DNA of 64,000 nucleotides from Candidatus Brocadia sp. WS118 (GTDB taxonomy: Bacteria > Planctomycetota > Brocadiia > Brocadiales > Brocadiaceae): contig PHFX01000149.1 in NCBI GenBank assembly GCA_007618135.1, forward strand, positions 1 to 64,000, written 5' to 3'. Shown piece after piece: positions 8,455 to 17,705 of the stretch. The notes beneath the pieces were generated by a model. That model had not been told where the DNA came from. It saw only the letters and a program-made list of their open reading frames with translations, and ran no database searches. The position numbers and the translations under genes were made by a program. Each line of letters starts with the position of its first letter. Positions within the stretch are counted from its first letter, which is position 1.

Positions 8455-9333
8455 ATGAGAATAGCGATTTTAATACTAATTCATAAGTACACACAACAGC
8501 AAATTAGGCTTATAAATAATTTAGCAACGGATTTTGACATCTATGTCCATATTGATAAGAGAACAATTATTATAGAAAAGGATATATGTAGTAATAATGT
8601 ATATGCATTCAAGAAATATAACGTTTATTGGGGAAGTTTTAATCAAATACAAGCAACAATTATGTTGCTTAAAGAAGCCAATAAAAAGCATTATGATAGA
8701 TACATCATTATATCCGGGGAAGATATTCCAATAAAGACAAATAGTGAAATCAAAGATTTTTTCTGTAATAACACAAAGGAGTATTTTGAGTATAGTCAAT
8801 TGCCTAGATCTGTATGGGGAGGTAATGGAGGATTTGATAGAATAGATTATTATTATCTCAACTCCTTGAATAGAGGGATATCAAATAGAGTCAAAAGGAA
8901 AGTATATAAAATACTAGAAGGTATAAACGCACAAGTGATTATTCCATTTATGAAAAAGAATGGAATATGCAGAAGAATGAATATTAAATACTTTGGTGGC
9001 ACAAACTGGATGAATTTAACTGATAATTGCACAAATCAAATATTGGATTATATAAAAAACAATAAACAGTATGTTAATAGTTTCAAACACACAAGATGTG
9101 CTGATGAGATATTTTTCCAAACAATTATATGTAATTATACTCATGGAATTGAACTGGAAAACAATAGTCTCCGATATGTTGATTGGAAAAAAGGGCCAGA
9201 AACTCCAAGGATCTTAAGGATGGAAGATTATGAAGAATTGGAAAAATCAATATGCCTATTTGCGAGAAAGTTTAATCAAGAGGTCGATAATGATATAATT
9301 ACCCGAATGTTTAGTAAAATCAATTACGTCTAA
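8455..9333 (+). CDS. GT14-type (core-2/I-branching) glycosyltransferase
   Basis: This 292-aa protein begins 'MRIAILILIHKYTQQQIRLI' and carries 'DFDIYVHIDKR', 'VYWGSFNQIQATIMLLKEA', 'ISGEDIPIKTN' and 'GTNWMNLTDNC', the ordered motifs of beta-1,6-N-acetylglucosaminyltransferase-like bacterial GT14 enzymes. It probably adds a sugar to a surface glycan. The ATG at 8455 has AGGGAAGA just before it and is preferred over the ATG at 8398. The DNA is much more AT-rich than its neighbours. Together with the integrase scrap upstream, this suggests acquisition by transfer. The acceptor is unknown. Confidence 0.82.
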   Translation: MRIAILILIHKYTQQQIRLINNLATDFDIYVHIDKRTIIIEKDICSNNVYAFKKYNVYWGSFNQIQATIMLLKEANKKHYDRYIIISGEDIPIKTNSEIKDFFCNNTKEYFEYSQLPRSVWGGNGGFDRIDYYYLNSLNRGISNRVKRKVYKILEGINAQVIIPFMKKNGICRRMNIKYFGGTNWMNLTDNCTNQILDYIKNNKQYVNSFKHTRCADEIFFQTIICNYTHGIELENNSLRYVDWKKGPETPRILRMEDYEELEKSICLFARKFNQEVDNDIITRMFSKINYV

Positions 9334-9518
9334 CGATGGAAAATACCGAGAGATGCTATGCATGGTATTGCCGTCCATGCTCTGCTTCAGAGCAACTCTG
9401 CGGGATCGCTAACTACGTGAAAGACGAACGGTTTAAAAGGATGCTTTATTACGTTGTCCAAAGAATCTGGCGACGATTGAGGGTTGGAGGCGACTCCGCC
9501 CTCCTTCCTATCAACTTA

Positions 9519-9591
9519 AGAACGCAGAGAGTATGATAGTAAATAAAAAAAACTATCTAAACTCCATCTATTTTCTTTTTCTCTGCGTTCT
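9519..9591. repeat. Inverted repeat with perfect 12-bp arms
   Basis: 'agaacgcagaga' (9519-9530) and 'tctctgcgttct' (9580-9591) pair perfectly across 49 bases. The sequence lies between the GT14 and FkbM genes. It may be a transcript-ending hairpin or a small dispersed element. No T-run follows at once. Confidence 0.5.
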
Positions 9592-9633
9592 ACGTACCTC
9601 TGCGGTTCACTATTATAAAATGAGGATACCAAT

Positions 9634-10401
9634 GTGTGGATATTAAAGATTATTAAAAGAGTAGCAATGTGGTGTTTTGGTGTTGATATTTATCGTGTTG
9701 GTTACAAGACTATACAGATAATTCACAAAAGTGAACGAAAGAATGCCTGGTTTTCGCCACCAAGCATTTTAAGTTCAATTATGGAGGATTTTCAAGTAGA
9801 CCTTGTATTAGATATTGGAGCCAATAAAGGTCAATTTGTTCGAGAATTGCGGCGATTTTATAGAGGACTTGTTGTTTCGTACGAACCAGTGTCAAGTGCA
9901 TTTACAGAGTTACGGCATGTTGCTTCACAGGATAAGAAATGGTTTGTTTTTAATTATGCCTTGGGAAGTGAATCAAGGGAACAAATCATAAACATTTCTA
10001 ATCATTCAGTCTTTAGTTCCCTGCTTGAGACGAATAAATACTGCACCGAACATTTTGGTAAACAATCAACTAATATAGCTCAAGAACTGGTTAGCATCCG
10101 TAGTTTCGATGAGGTCGTGAGTGAAATTCCATTTAATATTTATGATAAGAAAATATTTTTGAAAATGGACACACAAGGATATGATTTAGAGGTTTTCAGA
10201 GGTGTTTCATGTATCAGGGAAAACTTGGTGGTATTGCAATCAGAGGTGTCTCATAAAGCAATCTATCATAACATGACACATTGGATTGAAAGTATTAATG
10301 AATATGAAAAAGCGGGTTTTACTTTGGCAGGATTTTATCCTGTAAACACAGACAAATTTCAATTTATAGAATCCAACTGTATCATGGTAAGGATGAAATA
10401 A
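9634..10401 (+). CDS. FkbM-family SAM-dependent methyltransferase
   Basis: The protein is 255 aa. 'VDLVLDIGANKGQFVRELRR' is the SAM-binding motif I, 'VVSYEPVSSAFTELRHV' is motif II, and 'IFLKMDTQGYDLEVFRG' is the FkbM signature (MD(T/V)(Q/E)G). Members methylate hydroxyls of glycans or small molecules. The gene lies 300 bases after a glycosyltransferase, so O-methylation of a surface glycan is a fair inference. The start is a GTG at 9634, with GAGG at 9622-9625 as its ribosome site. Codon use is AT-rich like the GT14 gene. Confidence 0.85.
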   Translation: MWILKIIKRVAMWCFGVDIYRVGYKTIQIIHKSERKNAWFSPPSILSSIMEDFQVDLVLDIGANKGQFVRELRRFYRGLVVSYEPVSSAFTELRHVASQDKKWFVFNYALGSESREQIINISNHSVFSSLLETNKYCTEHFGKQSTNIAQELVSIRSFDEVVSEIPFNIYDKKIFLKMDTQGYDLEVFRGVSCIRENLVVLQSEVSHKAIYHNMTHWIESINEYEKAGFTLAGFYPVNTDKFQFIESNCIMVRMK

Positions 10402-10711
10402 GAGATGTAACAAGGCGTTGTACTTATTTGATTTTCCGATGGTTATTGTTGCTGGTTTTCAAGCATTGGTGATACTTTTTAATCTTTTCACGGCATCCTC
10501 GTCAGCCATCTCTTTGTTTTCTGTTTCCTTCTCTTAAGTATTTTGCTATACTCTTGCCGTGATTTTTTTCATTTGAAATGCCCCCTCTCTCTGGATATTG
10601 GTGTTTATACAAATCCAGTTTTAACCAGTAAATTCAGGCATTTCAACCAGCACACCACTCCATACTGAATCGATGTGTTGGGCGTCAATAAAAACGCCAA
10701 AGGAGGAAGAA
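10402..10711. other. Intergenic region with leader of the membrane protein
   Basis: Minus-strand bases about 10440-10580 read as short protein-like pieces in two frames ('HGKSIAKYLREGNRKQRDG' and 'MADEDAVKRLKSITNA'), perhaps a decayed gene. A short stem 'ggcgt/acgcc' (10681-10698) lies right before the AGGAGG ribosome site of the next gene. It could modulate its translation; this is not shown. Confidence 0.3.
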
Positions 10712-11143
10712 ATGAGCAGAAAACATTTTCTGCAAAGTGTAGGGACATTACTTGCGGTGATGCTGGTATTCTCTTCGTTAGTTCATGGGGTGCTGGCGAA
10801 CGGCGAGGTCACCGAAACTCAGTATTCAACAAGTCTTTCAGAAGCGACTGGTATGGTCAGAATTATTGTTGCTGTATTTGGCGGCATAATTGGCATGTTA
10901 GGAATCGTTGTTGCATTACGGGGTGTTGGCGGCACCGCCGAAGTGTCAATGTCGGTTTCCGAGCACAAAAAGCTGTCTCTGAAACGGGTAAGCCAAGGGG
11001 TTGTTATAACGCTTACCGGTGCAGCAATTCTCATTGGCGCCCTCTATCTCCTTCCGGAAAAAAGAACAGAGCGCCAGATAAAAGGTAAGGAAATCACCAT
11101 AGAACGCGAGTCCGGTAAAGAAAGAATGAAAACGACGGACTAA
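10712..11143 (+). CDS. Small inner-membrane protein, unknown
   Basis: This 143-aa protein starts at the ATG at 10712 with AGGAGG six bases before it. A hydrophobic N-terminal segment (residues ~7-29, ending 'VLANGE') may be a cleaved signal peptide. Two further hydrophobic segments follow: residues ~48-68, 'IIVAVFGGIIGMLGIVVALR', and ~97-115. The tail is strongly charged ('RTERQIKGKEITIERESGK') and probably cytoplasmic. I do not recognise a family. Glycine-rich packing in both helices suggests self-association. It stands alone between the glycan genes and ettA. Confidence 0.65.
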   Translation: MSRKHFLQSVGTLLAVMLVFSSLVHGVLANGEVTETQYSTSLSEATGMVRIIVAVFGGIIGMLGIVVALRGVGGTAEVSMSVSEHKKLSLKRVSQGVVITLTGAAILIGALYLLPEKRTERQIKGKEITIERESGKERMKTTD

Positions 11144-11402
11144 TTCTCATTGATGGGTTGACATCGGTTAAGACAGAAGAAACGTATAGATTTTTCAAAA
11201 TACTAAAATGTTACGATTTATGATTAAGAATGCATAGGGAAAACAGAGATAACAATTATTCTTTTGAGAAGAGAGGAGAATGAACTGTTCCTTGTTATTA
11301 TTTTTGCAGTCTTTCAAACTGCTGATTCTCCTTTAATAAGGGGGATTTTGTTGCGGCATTGATGTGGCATGTGATTTAAAATATTTTCAAGAGGCAGTCA
11401 TT

Positions 11403-13088
11403 ATGAGTAATCAACAGAACAAAGTTATCTATTCCATGTTCAAGGTAAGCAAGCATTATGACAAGAAACCTGTATTGAAGGATATCTCTCTTTCGTATTT
11501 TTACGGCGCCAAGATTGGCGTGCTGGGCTTAAATGGATCAGGAAAGAGCTCCCTCCTGCGCATTCTTGCCGGAGTAGATCTGGATTTTAACGGTCAGGCA
11601 ACTCTTTCCCCTGGCTACACGGTGGGGTTTTTGGAGCAGGAACCACACCTGGATGAGACAAAAACGGTGCGTGAAATAGTAGAACAGGGGGTTCAGGAAC
11701 TGACAGACCTCCATAAAGAGTACAACCGGATCAACGAGCGATTCGCCGAACCCATGTCGGAGGCTGGCATGAGCAAGCTGATAGAGCGGCAGGGTGAAAT
11801 ACAGGAAAAAATTGATACCCTAGGAGCATGGGACCTGGATGCCCGCCTGGAAATGGCAATGGACGCCCTGCGTTGCCCTGAAGGAAATACATCCGTAAAG
11901 GTCTTGTCAGGCGGAGAACGGCGCCGTGTGGCGCTTTGCAGGTTATTACTTCAAAAACCGGACATTTTATTGTTAGACGAACCGACAAATCACCTTGATG
12001 CAGAATCGGTTGCCTGGCTTGAGCGCCATTTGCAAGCTTATGAGGGAACCATAATCGCTGTAACCCACGATCGCTATTTTCTTGATAACGTAGCCGGCTG
12101 GATCTTAGAGCTGGACAGAGGGTATGGAATCCCCTGGAAAGGAAACTATTCGTCGTGGCTTGAGCAAAAACAAAATAGGTTACAGCAGGAAGAAAAACAG
12201 GAAACTGAACGCCAAAAGACACTGCAACGTGAACTTGAATGGATCAGGATGACTCCGAAGGGCAGACATGCAAAATCGAAGGCGCGTATTAAGTCTTACG
12301 AATCTCTGCTTGATCAACAGGGCGAAAACCGAATAAAGGACTTGGAAATCTACATCCCACCCGGCCCGCGATTGGGCAATATGGTCGTCGAGGCAGATAA
12401 CGTCGTCAAGTCGTATGGGGACAATGTCCTCGTAGAGGGAATGACTTTTTCCCTGCCGCGCGGGGGGATTGTTGGGATCATTGGACCGAACGGCGCCGGG
12501 AAAACCACGCTTTTCCGCATGATTACCCATCAGGAAAAACCGGATACAGGCTCCATTCGGGTAGGTGAATCAGTAAAGCTTGCGTATGTTGATCAGAGTC
12601 GCACAACCCTTGACCTAAAAAAGACGATATGGGAGGTAATTTCAGGAGGGCGTGATATTATCAGGCTTGGCAGCAGGGAAGTTAATTCACGCGCCTATGT
12701 GGCGCGGTTTAATTTTTCCGGGACAGATCAACAAAAACCGGTAAGCGCTCTTTCTGGAGGAGAGCGGAACAGGGTGCATCTTGCCTGTATGCTGAAAGAG
12801 GGAGCCAATGTACTTCTGCTGGACGAACCCACAAACGATCTCGACGTGAATACCTTGCGGGCGTTGGAAGATGCCCTAGAAAATTTCTCCGGTTGCGTGC
12901 TGGTGATCAGCCACGACCGCTGGTTTTTGGATCGCATTGCCACCCACATCCTTGCCTTCGAGGGTGACAGCAAGGTAGTCTGGTTTGAAGGAAATTACTC
13001 CGATTACGAGGCGGACAGGAAAAAACGTCTCGGAGTTGCAGCAGATCAGCCACACCGCATAAAATACCGGCACCTGACAAGGGCTTAA
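11403..13088 (+). CDS. ettA: Energy-dependent translational throttle protein EttA (ABC-F)
   Basis: The protein is 561 aa, close to the ~555 aa of EttA. There are two ABC domains: Walker A 'GLNGSGKSSL' and 'GPNGAGKTTL', signatures 'LSGGERRRVALCRLL' and 'LSGGERNRVHLACML', and Walker B 'LLLDEPTNHLDAESV' and 'LLLDEPTNDLDVNTL'. The linker 'LEWIRMTPKGRHAKSKARI' is the EttA-type P-site tRNA-interaction motif, and no transmembrane segment is present. EttA binds the ribosomal E site and gates the first peptide bond according to ADP/ATP ratio. The start at 11403 follows GAGG at 11391-11394. The long 3' spacer (13089-13553) has no gene. Confidence 0.92.
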   Translation: MSNQQNKVIYSMFKVSKHYDKKPVLKDISLSYFYGAKIGVLGLNGSGKSSLLRILAGVDLDFNGQATLSPGYTVGFLEQEPHLDETKTVREIVEQGVQELTDLHKEYNRINERFAEPMSEAGMSKLIERQGEIQEKIDTLGAWDLDARLEMAMDALRCPEGNTSVKVLSGGERRRVALCRLLLQKPDILLLDEPTNHLDAESVAWLERHLQAYEGTIIAVTHDRYFLDNVAGWILELDRGYGIPWKGNYSSWLEQKQNRLQQEEKQETERQKTLQRELEWIRMTPKGRHAKSKARIKSYESLLDQQGENRIKDLEIYIPPGPRLGNMVVEADNVVKSYGDNVLVEGMTFSLPRGGIVGIIGPNGAGKTTLFRMITHQEKPDTGSIRVGESVKLAYVDQSRTTLDLKKTIWEVISGGRDIIRLGSREVNSRAYVARFNFSGTDQQKPVSALSGGERNRVHLACMLKEGANVLLLDEPTNDLDVNTLRALEDALENFSGCVLVISHDRWFLDRIATHILAFEGDSKVVWFEGNYSDYEADRKKRLGVAADQPHRIKYRHLTRA

Positions 13089-13553
13089 CGGTATGTAAGG
13101 CACCCTAAATACTCAGAAAACAGCCTGCTGGAGAGATCATATGCCCACACTTGTCCCAGATGCTGAAAAGTCAAGGAAAACGGGTGAATAAAAAAATCTC
13201 CGGCAAAAGTCTGGCGCCAAGAGGTAAGAAAAGCTTTTTGTAAGCACAAAACTGCTCCGATATTTTTCAAAACAATCTGTTTTTATTCCAGTCACTAAGC
13301 AACAATTTTGTCCGCTTGATTGCACTTTCTTGTATTACTCTTACCTAAATAATTTTCATTATTAATTCGTAACTTATAAAATCAATCTTCTTCTATATGT
13401 TTTGATTACTATACTTAAGATAAATTATTTGTGTTTTGATAAACAAGTTTATTTCTTGGATTGTGTTTTGCATATTCTTTCTTCTCAACACGTGTTCGTT
13501 ATAAGAGGCCTTTCGATAGTTATTTTAAAAATTTTATCAGGAGGAGATGGTAT
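13089..13553. other. Intergenic region ettA to ComEA-type gene
   Basis: This stretch is AT-rich. The open frames here have no ribosome site or family likeness. It presumably carries the promoter of the following secreted protein. Confidence 0.4.
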
Positions 13554-13913
13554 ATGCGTAAAGCTTATAAATTTTTATGTACGGCGTTTTTTTTGGTTGC
13601 AGTTGGTTTTGTATTTCAATCACATAATGGTCTTTCTGCGGCTGAGATCGAAGGAAAGATAAATATCAATACGGCAACGGAAGAGCAAATTGCTGTCTTG
13701 CCGGGTGTAGGTCCTAAATTAGCTTCTGAGGTGGTAAATTACAGGAAGGCGAACGGAAATTTCATGGAAGTTGCAGACCTCAAGAAGGTAAATGGTGTGG
13801 GTGATAAAAAATTTGAGAAGATGAAAAATTTCATTGTAACAGAAGGCGATACTACCATTACGCCAGCAAAGGTTGCAAAGAGTGAAAAGGCCAAAAAAGA
13901 CGAAATGAAGTAA
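13554..13913 (+). CDS. Secreted ComEA-type helix-hairpin-helix protein
   Basis: This 119-aa protein has a signal peptide (residues 1-~27, basic then hydrophobic, ending 'GLSAAE'). One ComEA-type double HhH domain follows: 'ININTATEEQIAVLPGVGPK', then 'ADLKKVNGVGDKKFEKMKNF'. The tail is Lys-rich. HhH motifs bind duplex DNA without sequence preference. In competent bacteria ComEA is the outer DNA receptor, while single-domain secreted forms like this one have unsettled roles. A strong AGGAGG lies before the ATG at 13554, and a clear terminator follows, so it is a monocistronic gene. Confidence 0.88.
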   Translation: MRKAYKFLCTAFFLVAVGFVFQSHNGLSAAEIEGKININTATEEQIAVLPGVGPKLASEVVNYRKANGNFMEVADLKKVNGVGDKKFEKMKNFIVTEGDTTITPAKVAKSEKAKKDEMK

Positions 13914-13944
13914 TTCATAGGCATATTTTAGCGTCGTCGGTTTC

Positions 13945-13983
13945 AAAAGGAGGATAGGCAAAAAAGCCTGTCCTCCTTTTTTT
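13945..13983 (+). terminator. Rho-independent terminator of the ComEA-type gene
   Basis: The 15-bp arms 'aaaaggaggataggc' and 'gcctgtcctcctttt' pair (with one G-T wobble) around an A-rich loop and run into a T7 tract. This is the clearest plus-strand terminator in the window. Confidence 0.92.
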
Positions 13984-14117
13984 GTTTTCTTTGTTACCTG
14001 TCTCATAAGAGCATGGGAAAAATTTCATTTAAAATATACCTTTTTTCTATATAATATATTCTTTATGTAGTTATAAGTCTGTGTCATTTTATTATGAAAG
14101 AGGGGATACTAATAACC

Positions 14118-15551
14118 ATGCGTTTAAATGGTAAATTCACATTATCATTACTGGTTGGTTTGTTTCTTGTAACTTTAAACGTTTCTTACGCAGGTGATCC
14201 CAGGGAATGGTCTCCAACAAGAAAACTTCCTGAAGAGAAGAGACCGGATAATATCCTGGATTTACCTATTACCGTGCCGGGTGACGTGAAAGCAAGTCAG
14301 TTTTTTAGTCCGATATCTTGTGGGGCTTGCCATCCTGAAATATACAAGATGTGGAGCGGGTCAACGCATGCGAATGCATGGAGGAATCCACTCTTTCAAG
14401 CCCTCTATCAATTGGGGAAAAAAACCGCGGAAGGGGAGTCGGAGAAGAAAAATATAGAATCATGCGTACGCTGTCATATCCCTATTGGCCATAGTAGTGG
14501 AGATGAACCGCTTCCATCTCCTGATGATGAAAAAGGGGGAGTTATTTGTGATTTTTGCCATTCCGTTAAAGCAACAAGTGGTATAGGAAATGCTCCTTAC
14601 ATACTGAGTCCTGGTAACGCCGCTGCGATGGAGGGCGGTACTAAATATGGTCCTTTTGACGATTGCCCTGAAACAATTCATCAAAGTAAATTTTCTGAAC
14701 TACACACACGCTCTGAGTTTTGCGGAGGTTGTCACGATGTATCACATGCAGGAAACGCGATTCTTATTGAACAAACATACACAGAATGGGAACAGAGTCC
14801 TTACAACACAGGCGATCCTAAAACGTCTGTGCACTGTCAGGACTGTCACATGAGACAACGTCCCGGTTTCCCCAGTACCGGCAGTACCGAGCGGCCCGAT
14901 AATCCCGGATTCGCGTCGCCCGAAATTATGGGTGGGAAAAAGCGTCCGCACATATGGACACATTACTTTGTTGGTGGCAGCACAAATCCTGTATCATTAC
15001 CACCAGGCTCTGATATTAATAAGCAGTTAGCAACGGACAGACTGAAAAATGCAGCAACCCTGGACGTTTCTCTTGCCTCTGGATATAAAAAAGGTGATGC
15101 GCTTAAATTTGATGTCGTCATTAAAAACACCGGGGCAGGTCACTATTTGCCAACGGGACTCACTGAGTTACGGCAAATGTGGTTGAACGTTTCTATAACA
15201 GATGCGGAAGGAAAACATCTGTATCAAAGCGGGAAGGTGGATGAAAAAGGAGTCATTGATCCCAATGCAACGATTTATCATACCGTGTTTGGTGACAAGG
15301 ATGGAAAACCGACGCTTCATGTATGGTCTGCCACGCAAATTCTGTCGGATAACCGGGTTCCGCCCAAAGGTCAAAAAGCAGAGAGCTTTACCTGTCTCAT
15401 TCCCAAAGATGCTAAATCGCCCCTGAAGTTAACAGCAGTGCTGAATTATAGAAGTGCACCTCAGGAAGTAGTAGATGCTCTTTTGGGAGAAAAATCTGTG
15501 AAGTTTCCCATAATCGATATGGCTGAGATATCAAAAGAAATCAGCCTCTAA
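14118..15551 (+). CDS. Pentahaem cytochrome c (c554-like), periplasmic
   Basis: The protein is 477 aa with a signal peptide (MRLNGKFTLSLLVGLFLV..., cleavage after 'SYA'). Five haem c sites are visible in order: CGACH, CVRCH, CDFCH, CGGCH and CQDCH. The first, 'SCGACHPEIYKMWSGSTHANA', is the usual opening of cytochrome c554-like multihaem proteins. After the haem domain (about residues 60-270) comes a haem-free beta-rich domain of ~190 residues that may dock a partner. It would carry electrons in the periplasm or paryphoplasm. The ATG at 14118 is preferred over 14094 because GAGGGG lies between them. No oxidoreductase gene is adjacent, so its partner cannot be read from context. Confidence 0.85.
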   Translation: MRLNGKFTLSLLVGLFLVTLNVSYAGDPREWSPTRKLPEEKRPDNILDLPITVPGDVKASQFFSPISCGACHPEIYKMWSGSTHANAWRNPLFQALYQLGKKTAEGESEKKNIESCVRCHIPIGHSSGDEPLPSPDDEKGGVICDFCHSVKATSGIGNAPYILSPGNAAAMEGGTKYGPFDDCPETIHQSKFSELHTRSEFCGGCHDVSHAGNAILIEQTYTEWEQSPYNTGDPKTSVHCQDCHMRQRPGFPSTGSTERPDNPGFASPEIMGGKKRPHIWTHYFVGGSTNPVSLPPGSDINKQLATDRLKNAATLDVSLASGYKKGDALKFDVVIKNTGAGHYLPTGLTELRQMWLNVSITDAEGKHLYQSGKVDEKGVIDPNATIYHTVFGDKDGKPTLHVWSATQILSDNRVPPKGQKAESFTCLIPKDAKSPLKLTAVLNYRSAPQEVVDALLGEKSVKFPIIDMAEISKEISL

Positions 15552-16082
15552 GATAGAAAAGAGCAAGACCTGCCGCCTTCCTGCTGTTTGTGTTCCGCAT
15601 GGCATAAATTAGGTTGAGCCTTTGGCAACGACTTAGAGTTCCCCTCATTGTAGAGCGACCAGACTGGTCGCTCTCCATGGGCCGTGGGTATATTGTGACC
15701 AATATACATCCCCCATGATTCTCTTTTTTAGAGGGGAAAACCGGTTGGAAATTCCATACATTGAATTGGGTTACCTATGGCAATTGCTCAGCCTTCGCCT
15801 GTACAGACTGAAGTCTGAGGCGACCAGATTTGAAATTACTTATCATTACATGAGACAGATACGTATGTATGTATCCTGTTCCACGCATTTCTTCAAACAC
15901 CTTCGTTAATAAAAGGTTACAGACCCGGCAGAAAAGAAAAGATAATCCCCCGAACCTCATAACACAGCATGCCGCAACCAAATCCCCCTTGAGAAAGAGA
16001 GTAAAGGGGGTTGTGAAAAACTCGTGGGAAAAGAAAGAGCTTACGAGGCATTATCGTCTATAGGGAATCGAAAAGGACAAAC
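15552..16082. other. Intergenic region with two hairpins
   Basis: A perfect palindrome at 15653-15673 ('gagcgaccag' + a + 'ctggtcgctc') may end the cytochrome transcript. A second hairpin 'tatattg...caatata' follows near 15690-15710. At 15984-16010 a 'ccccctt...aaggggg' hairpin resembles the one around 17706. No gene is supported, and I saw no cobalamin riboswitch in front of cbiG. Confidence 0.45.
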
Positions 16083-16895
16083 TTGAACATCGCTGTTATT
16101 ACCTTAACGGATGAGGGGCTAAAAACTGCACGAAGAATTGGAACAGGTTTTCACCCATCACCTTCGATCTATTTGTTCAGAAAAACAGGAGAAGATAAGA
16201 GCGCTCCTGGTGAGAATACGACAGAGTCCCATACCATCTTTTTTTCCGAACCACCTCACCAACTGGTTGATCGGATCTTCAAACAATATGATGGCCTTGT
16301 CTTTATTATGGCCATGGGAATTGTCGTACGGGTGATTGCCAAAAATATCCAGGATAAATACACCGATCCTGCGGTGGTGGTGGTTGACGACGTAGGGCGT
16401 TTCGTTATCAGCGTGCTTTCAGGTCATGAAGGAGGCGCCAATCTGTTGGCTCATAGGATTGCCGCTATCATGCACACCGATGCTGTAATTACCACTGGTA
16501 CGGAGGCAAAGAAGGATATTGTCATTGGTATCGGTTGTAAAAAAGGGGTTCATGCAGAAGCCGTAAAGCAAGCCGTTTTTGACGCCCTTCAAAAGATGAA
16601 TCTCACGCTGGAACAGGTCAGACTGCTCTCTACCATCGAGATCAAGGCTGAAGAGCCGGGTTTATTACTGGCAGCAGAAGAACTGGGCCTCCCGCTGAGG
16701 ATTGTGTCCCGCCAGGAAATTGCGTCATGTGTAAAAGAACATGGTAAATCAAATTTTGTAAAGGACAAAATAGGGGTGTGGGGGGTGTGTGAACCCGCTG
16801 CGCTTCTTTCGGGGAGGAAGACCCAATTACTACTAAAAAAACAGAAATATCCGGGGGTGACAGTGGCCATCGCCCGGGAAAACTTTATGTGGTAG
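16083..16895 (+). CDS. cbiG: Cobalt-precorrin-5A hydrolase
   Basis: This 270-aa protein has the CbiG domain order: an N-terminal region with 'FIMAMGIVVRVIAKNIQDKY' and 'DPAVVVVDDVGRFVISVLSG', then 'HEGGANLLAHRIA', and the C-terminal domain 'IGIGCKKGVHAEAVKQAVFD'. It opens the delta-lactone of cobalt-precorrin-5A and releases acetaldehyde in the anaerobic B12 pathway. It is somewhat shorter than typical CbiG (~330 aa), with a compact middle region. The start is a TTG preceded by AAAGGA. The stop overlaps the cbiH start, so the pair is co-translated. Confidence 0.9.
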   Translation: MNIAVITLTDEGLKTARRIGTGFHPSPSIYLFRKTGEDKSAPGENTTESHTIFFSEPPHQLVDRIFKQYDGLVFIMAMGIVVRVIAKNIQDKYTDPAVVVVDDVGRFVISVLSGHEGGANLLAHRIAAIMHTDAVITTGTEAKKDIVIGIGCKKGVHAEAVKQAVFDALQKMNLTLEQVRLLSTIEIKAEEPGLLLAAEELGLPLRIVSRQEIASCVKEHGKSNFVKDKIGVWGVCEPAALLSGRKTQLLLKKQKYPGVTVAIARENFMW

Positions 16896-17605
16896 GCATC
16901 GGTCCCGGGGCGCGAAAAGAGATTAGCCAGAGGGCATTGGATGCGTTAAAAAAATCTGAGACGATCGTCGGATATAAACTCTATATCGATCTGATAGACG
17001 ATATTATAGGAAACAAGCAGGTCATCTCTACAGCCATGCGCAAAGAGCTTGAACGCGTAGAACAGGCAATTCAAGAAGCCCTTTCGGGGAAGATCGTGTC
17101 AATCATCAGCAGTGGCGATCCTGGGGTTTATGGCATGGCCGGACTCGTGCTGGAAGTGGTTTCCCGGGAAAAAATACCTTTGCCTATAGAGGTTATCCCG
17201 GGTATTCCCGCCGCCAATGCCGCTGCCGCGGTACTGGGTGCACCACTTATGCACGACTACGCAGTAATTAGCCTGAGCGACTTGCTCACACCGTGGGAAA
17301 CTATTGAAAGGCGCGTGAAGTGTGCCGCTGAGGCAGATTTTGTCATCGTGCTCTATAATCCCAAGAGTTCTCAAAGAACGTGGCAGATTGAGAAAACGGT
17401 TAGCATTGTTCTCCAATATAAAAGCCCATCTACCCCTGTCGGTATTGTGAAAGACGTATCCCGCGAAGATGAGCAGATTGTTCTTACCACACTAGGTAAA
17501 GTAACATCCCATCCTATTGACATGACGACCATGGTCATTATTGGCAATGCAACCACCTTTCAATATAAGGATTATCTGATTACAAGACGAGGGTATCAAT
17601 GGTAA
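16889..17605 (+). CDS. cbiH: Cobalt-precorrin-3B C17-methyltransferase
   Basis: The protein is 238 aa. 'VGIGPGARKEISQRALDAL', 'IIGNKQVISTAMRKE', 'VSIISSGDPGVYGMAGL', 'IPGIPAANAAAAVLGAPLMH' and 'VLYNPKSSQRTWQIEK' are the CbiH/CobJ series. It methylates C17 with ring contraction. The only usable start is the GTG at 16889, inside the last codons of cbiG. The frame is open upstream to 16793 and encodes the expected 'GKLYV' just before the GTG, so the true start may be a rare codon a few residues earlier. Confidence 0.9.
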   Translation: MVGIGPGARKEISQRALDALKKSETIVGYKLYIDLIDDIIGNKQVISTAMRKELERVEQAIQEALSGKIVSIISSGDPGVYGMAGLVLEVVSREKIPLPIEVIPGIPAANAAAAVLGAPLMHDYAVISLSDLLTPWETIERRVKCAAEADFVIVLYNPKSSQRTWQIEKTVSIVLQYKSPSTPVGIVKDVSREDEQIVLTTLGKVTSHPIDMTTMVIIGNATTFQYKDYLITRRGYQW

Positions 17606-17705
17606 CCTGTGAGTTTTTTATTTGATGTGTTCTTAAGGTTTGGCAAATATTTGTCGCATGATTTAGTTAGAGATATGTGACAGTGGCAAAACTGTTTCAG
17701 TTTGG

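Noticed and set aside
9336-9536. 66-codon plus-strand frame after the GT14 gene
   Set aside because: It has no ribosome site or family likeness, its composition follows the repeat DNA at 9480-9591, and it runs into the inverted repeat.
13402-13662. 86-codon frame overlapping the ComEA-type gene
   Set aside because: It is out of frame with the clear signal-peptide/HhH gene and has no ribosome site of its own.
15552-16082. Cobalamin riboswitch upstream of cbiG
   Set aside because: I could not find the conserved B12-box sequence or a pseudoknot-like layout here or upstream of cbiD.
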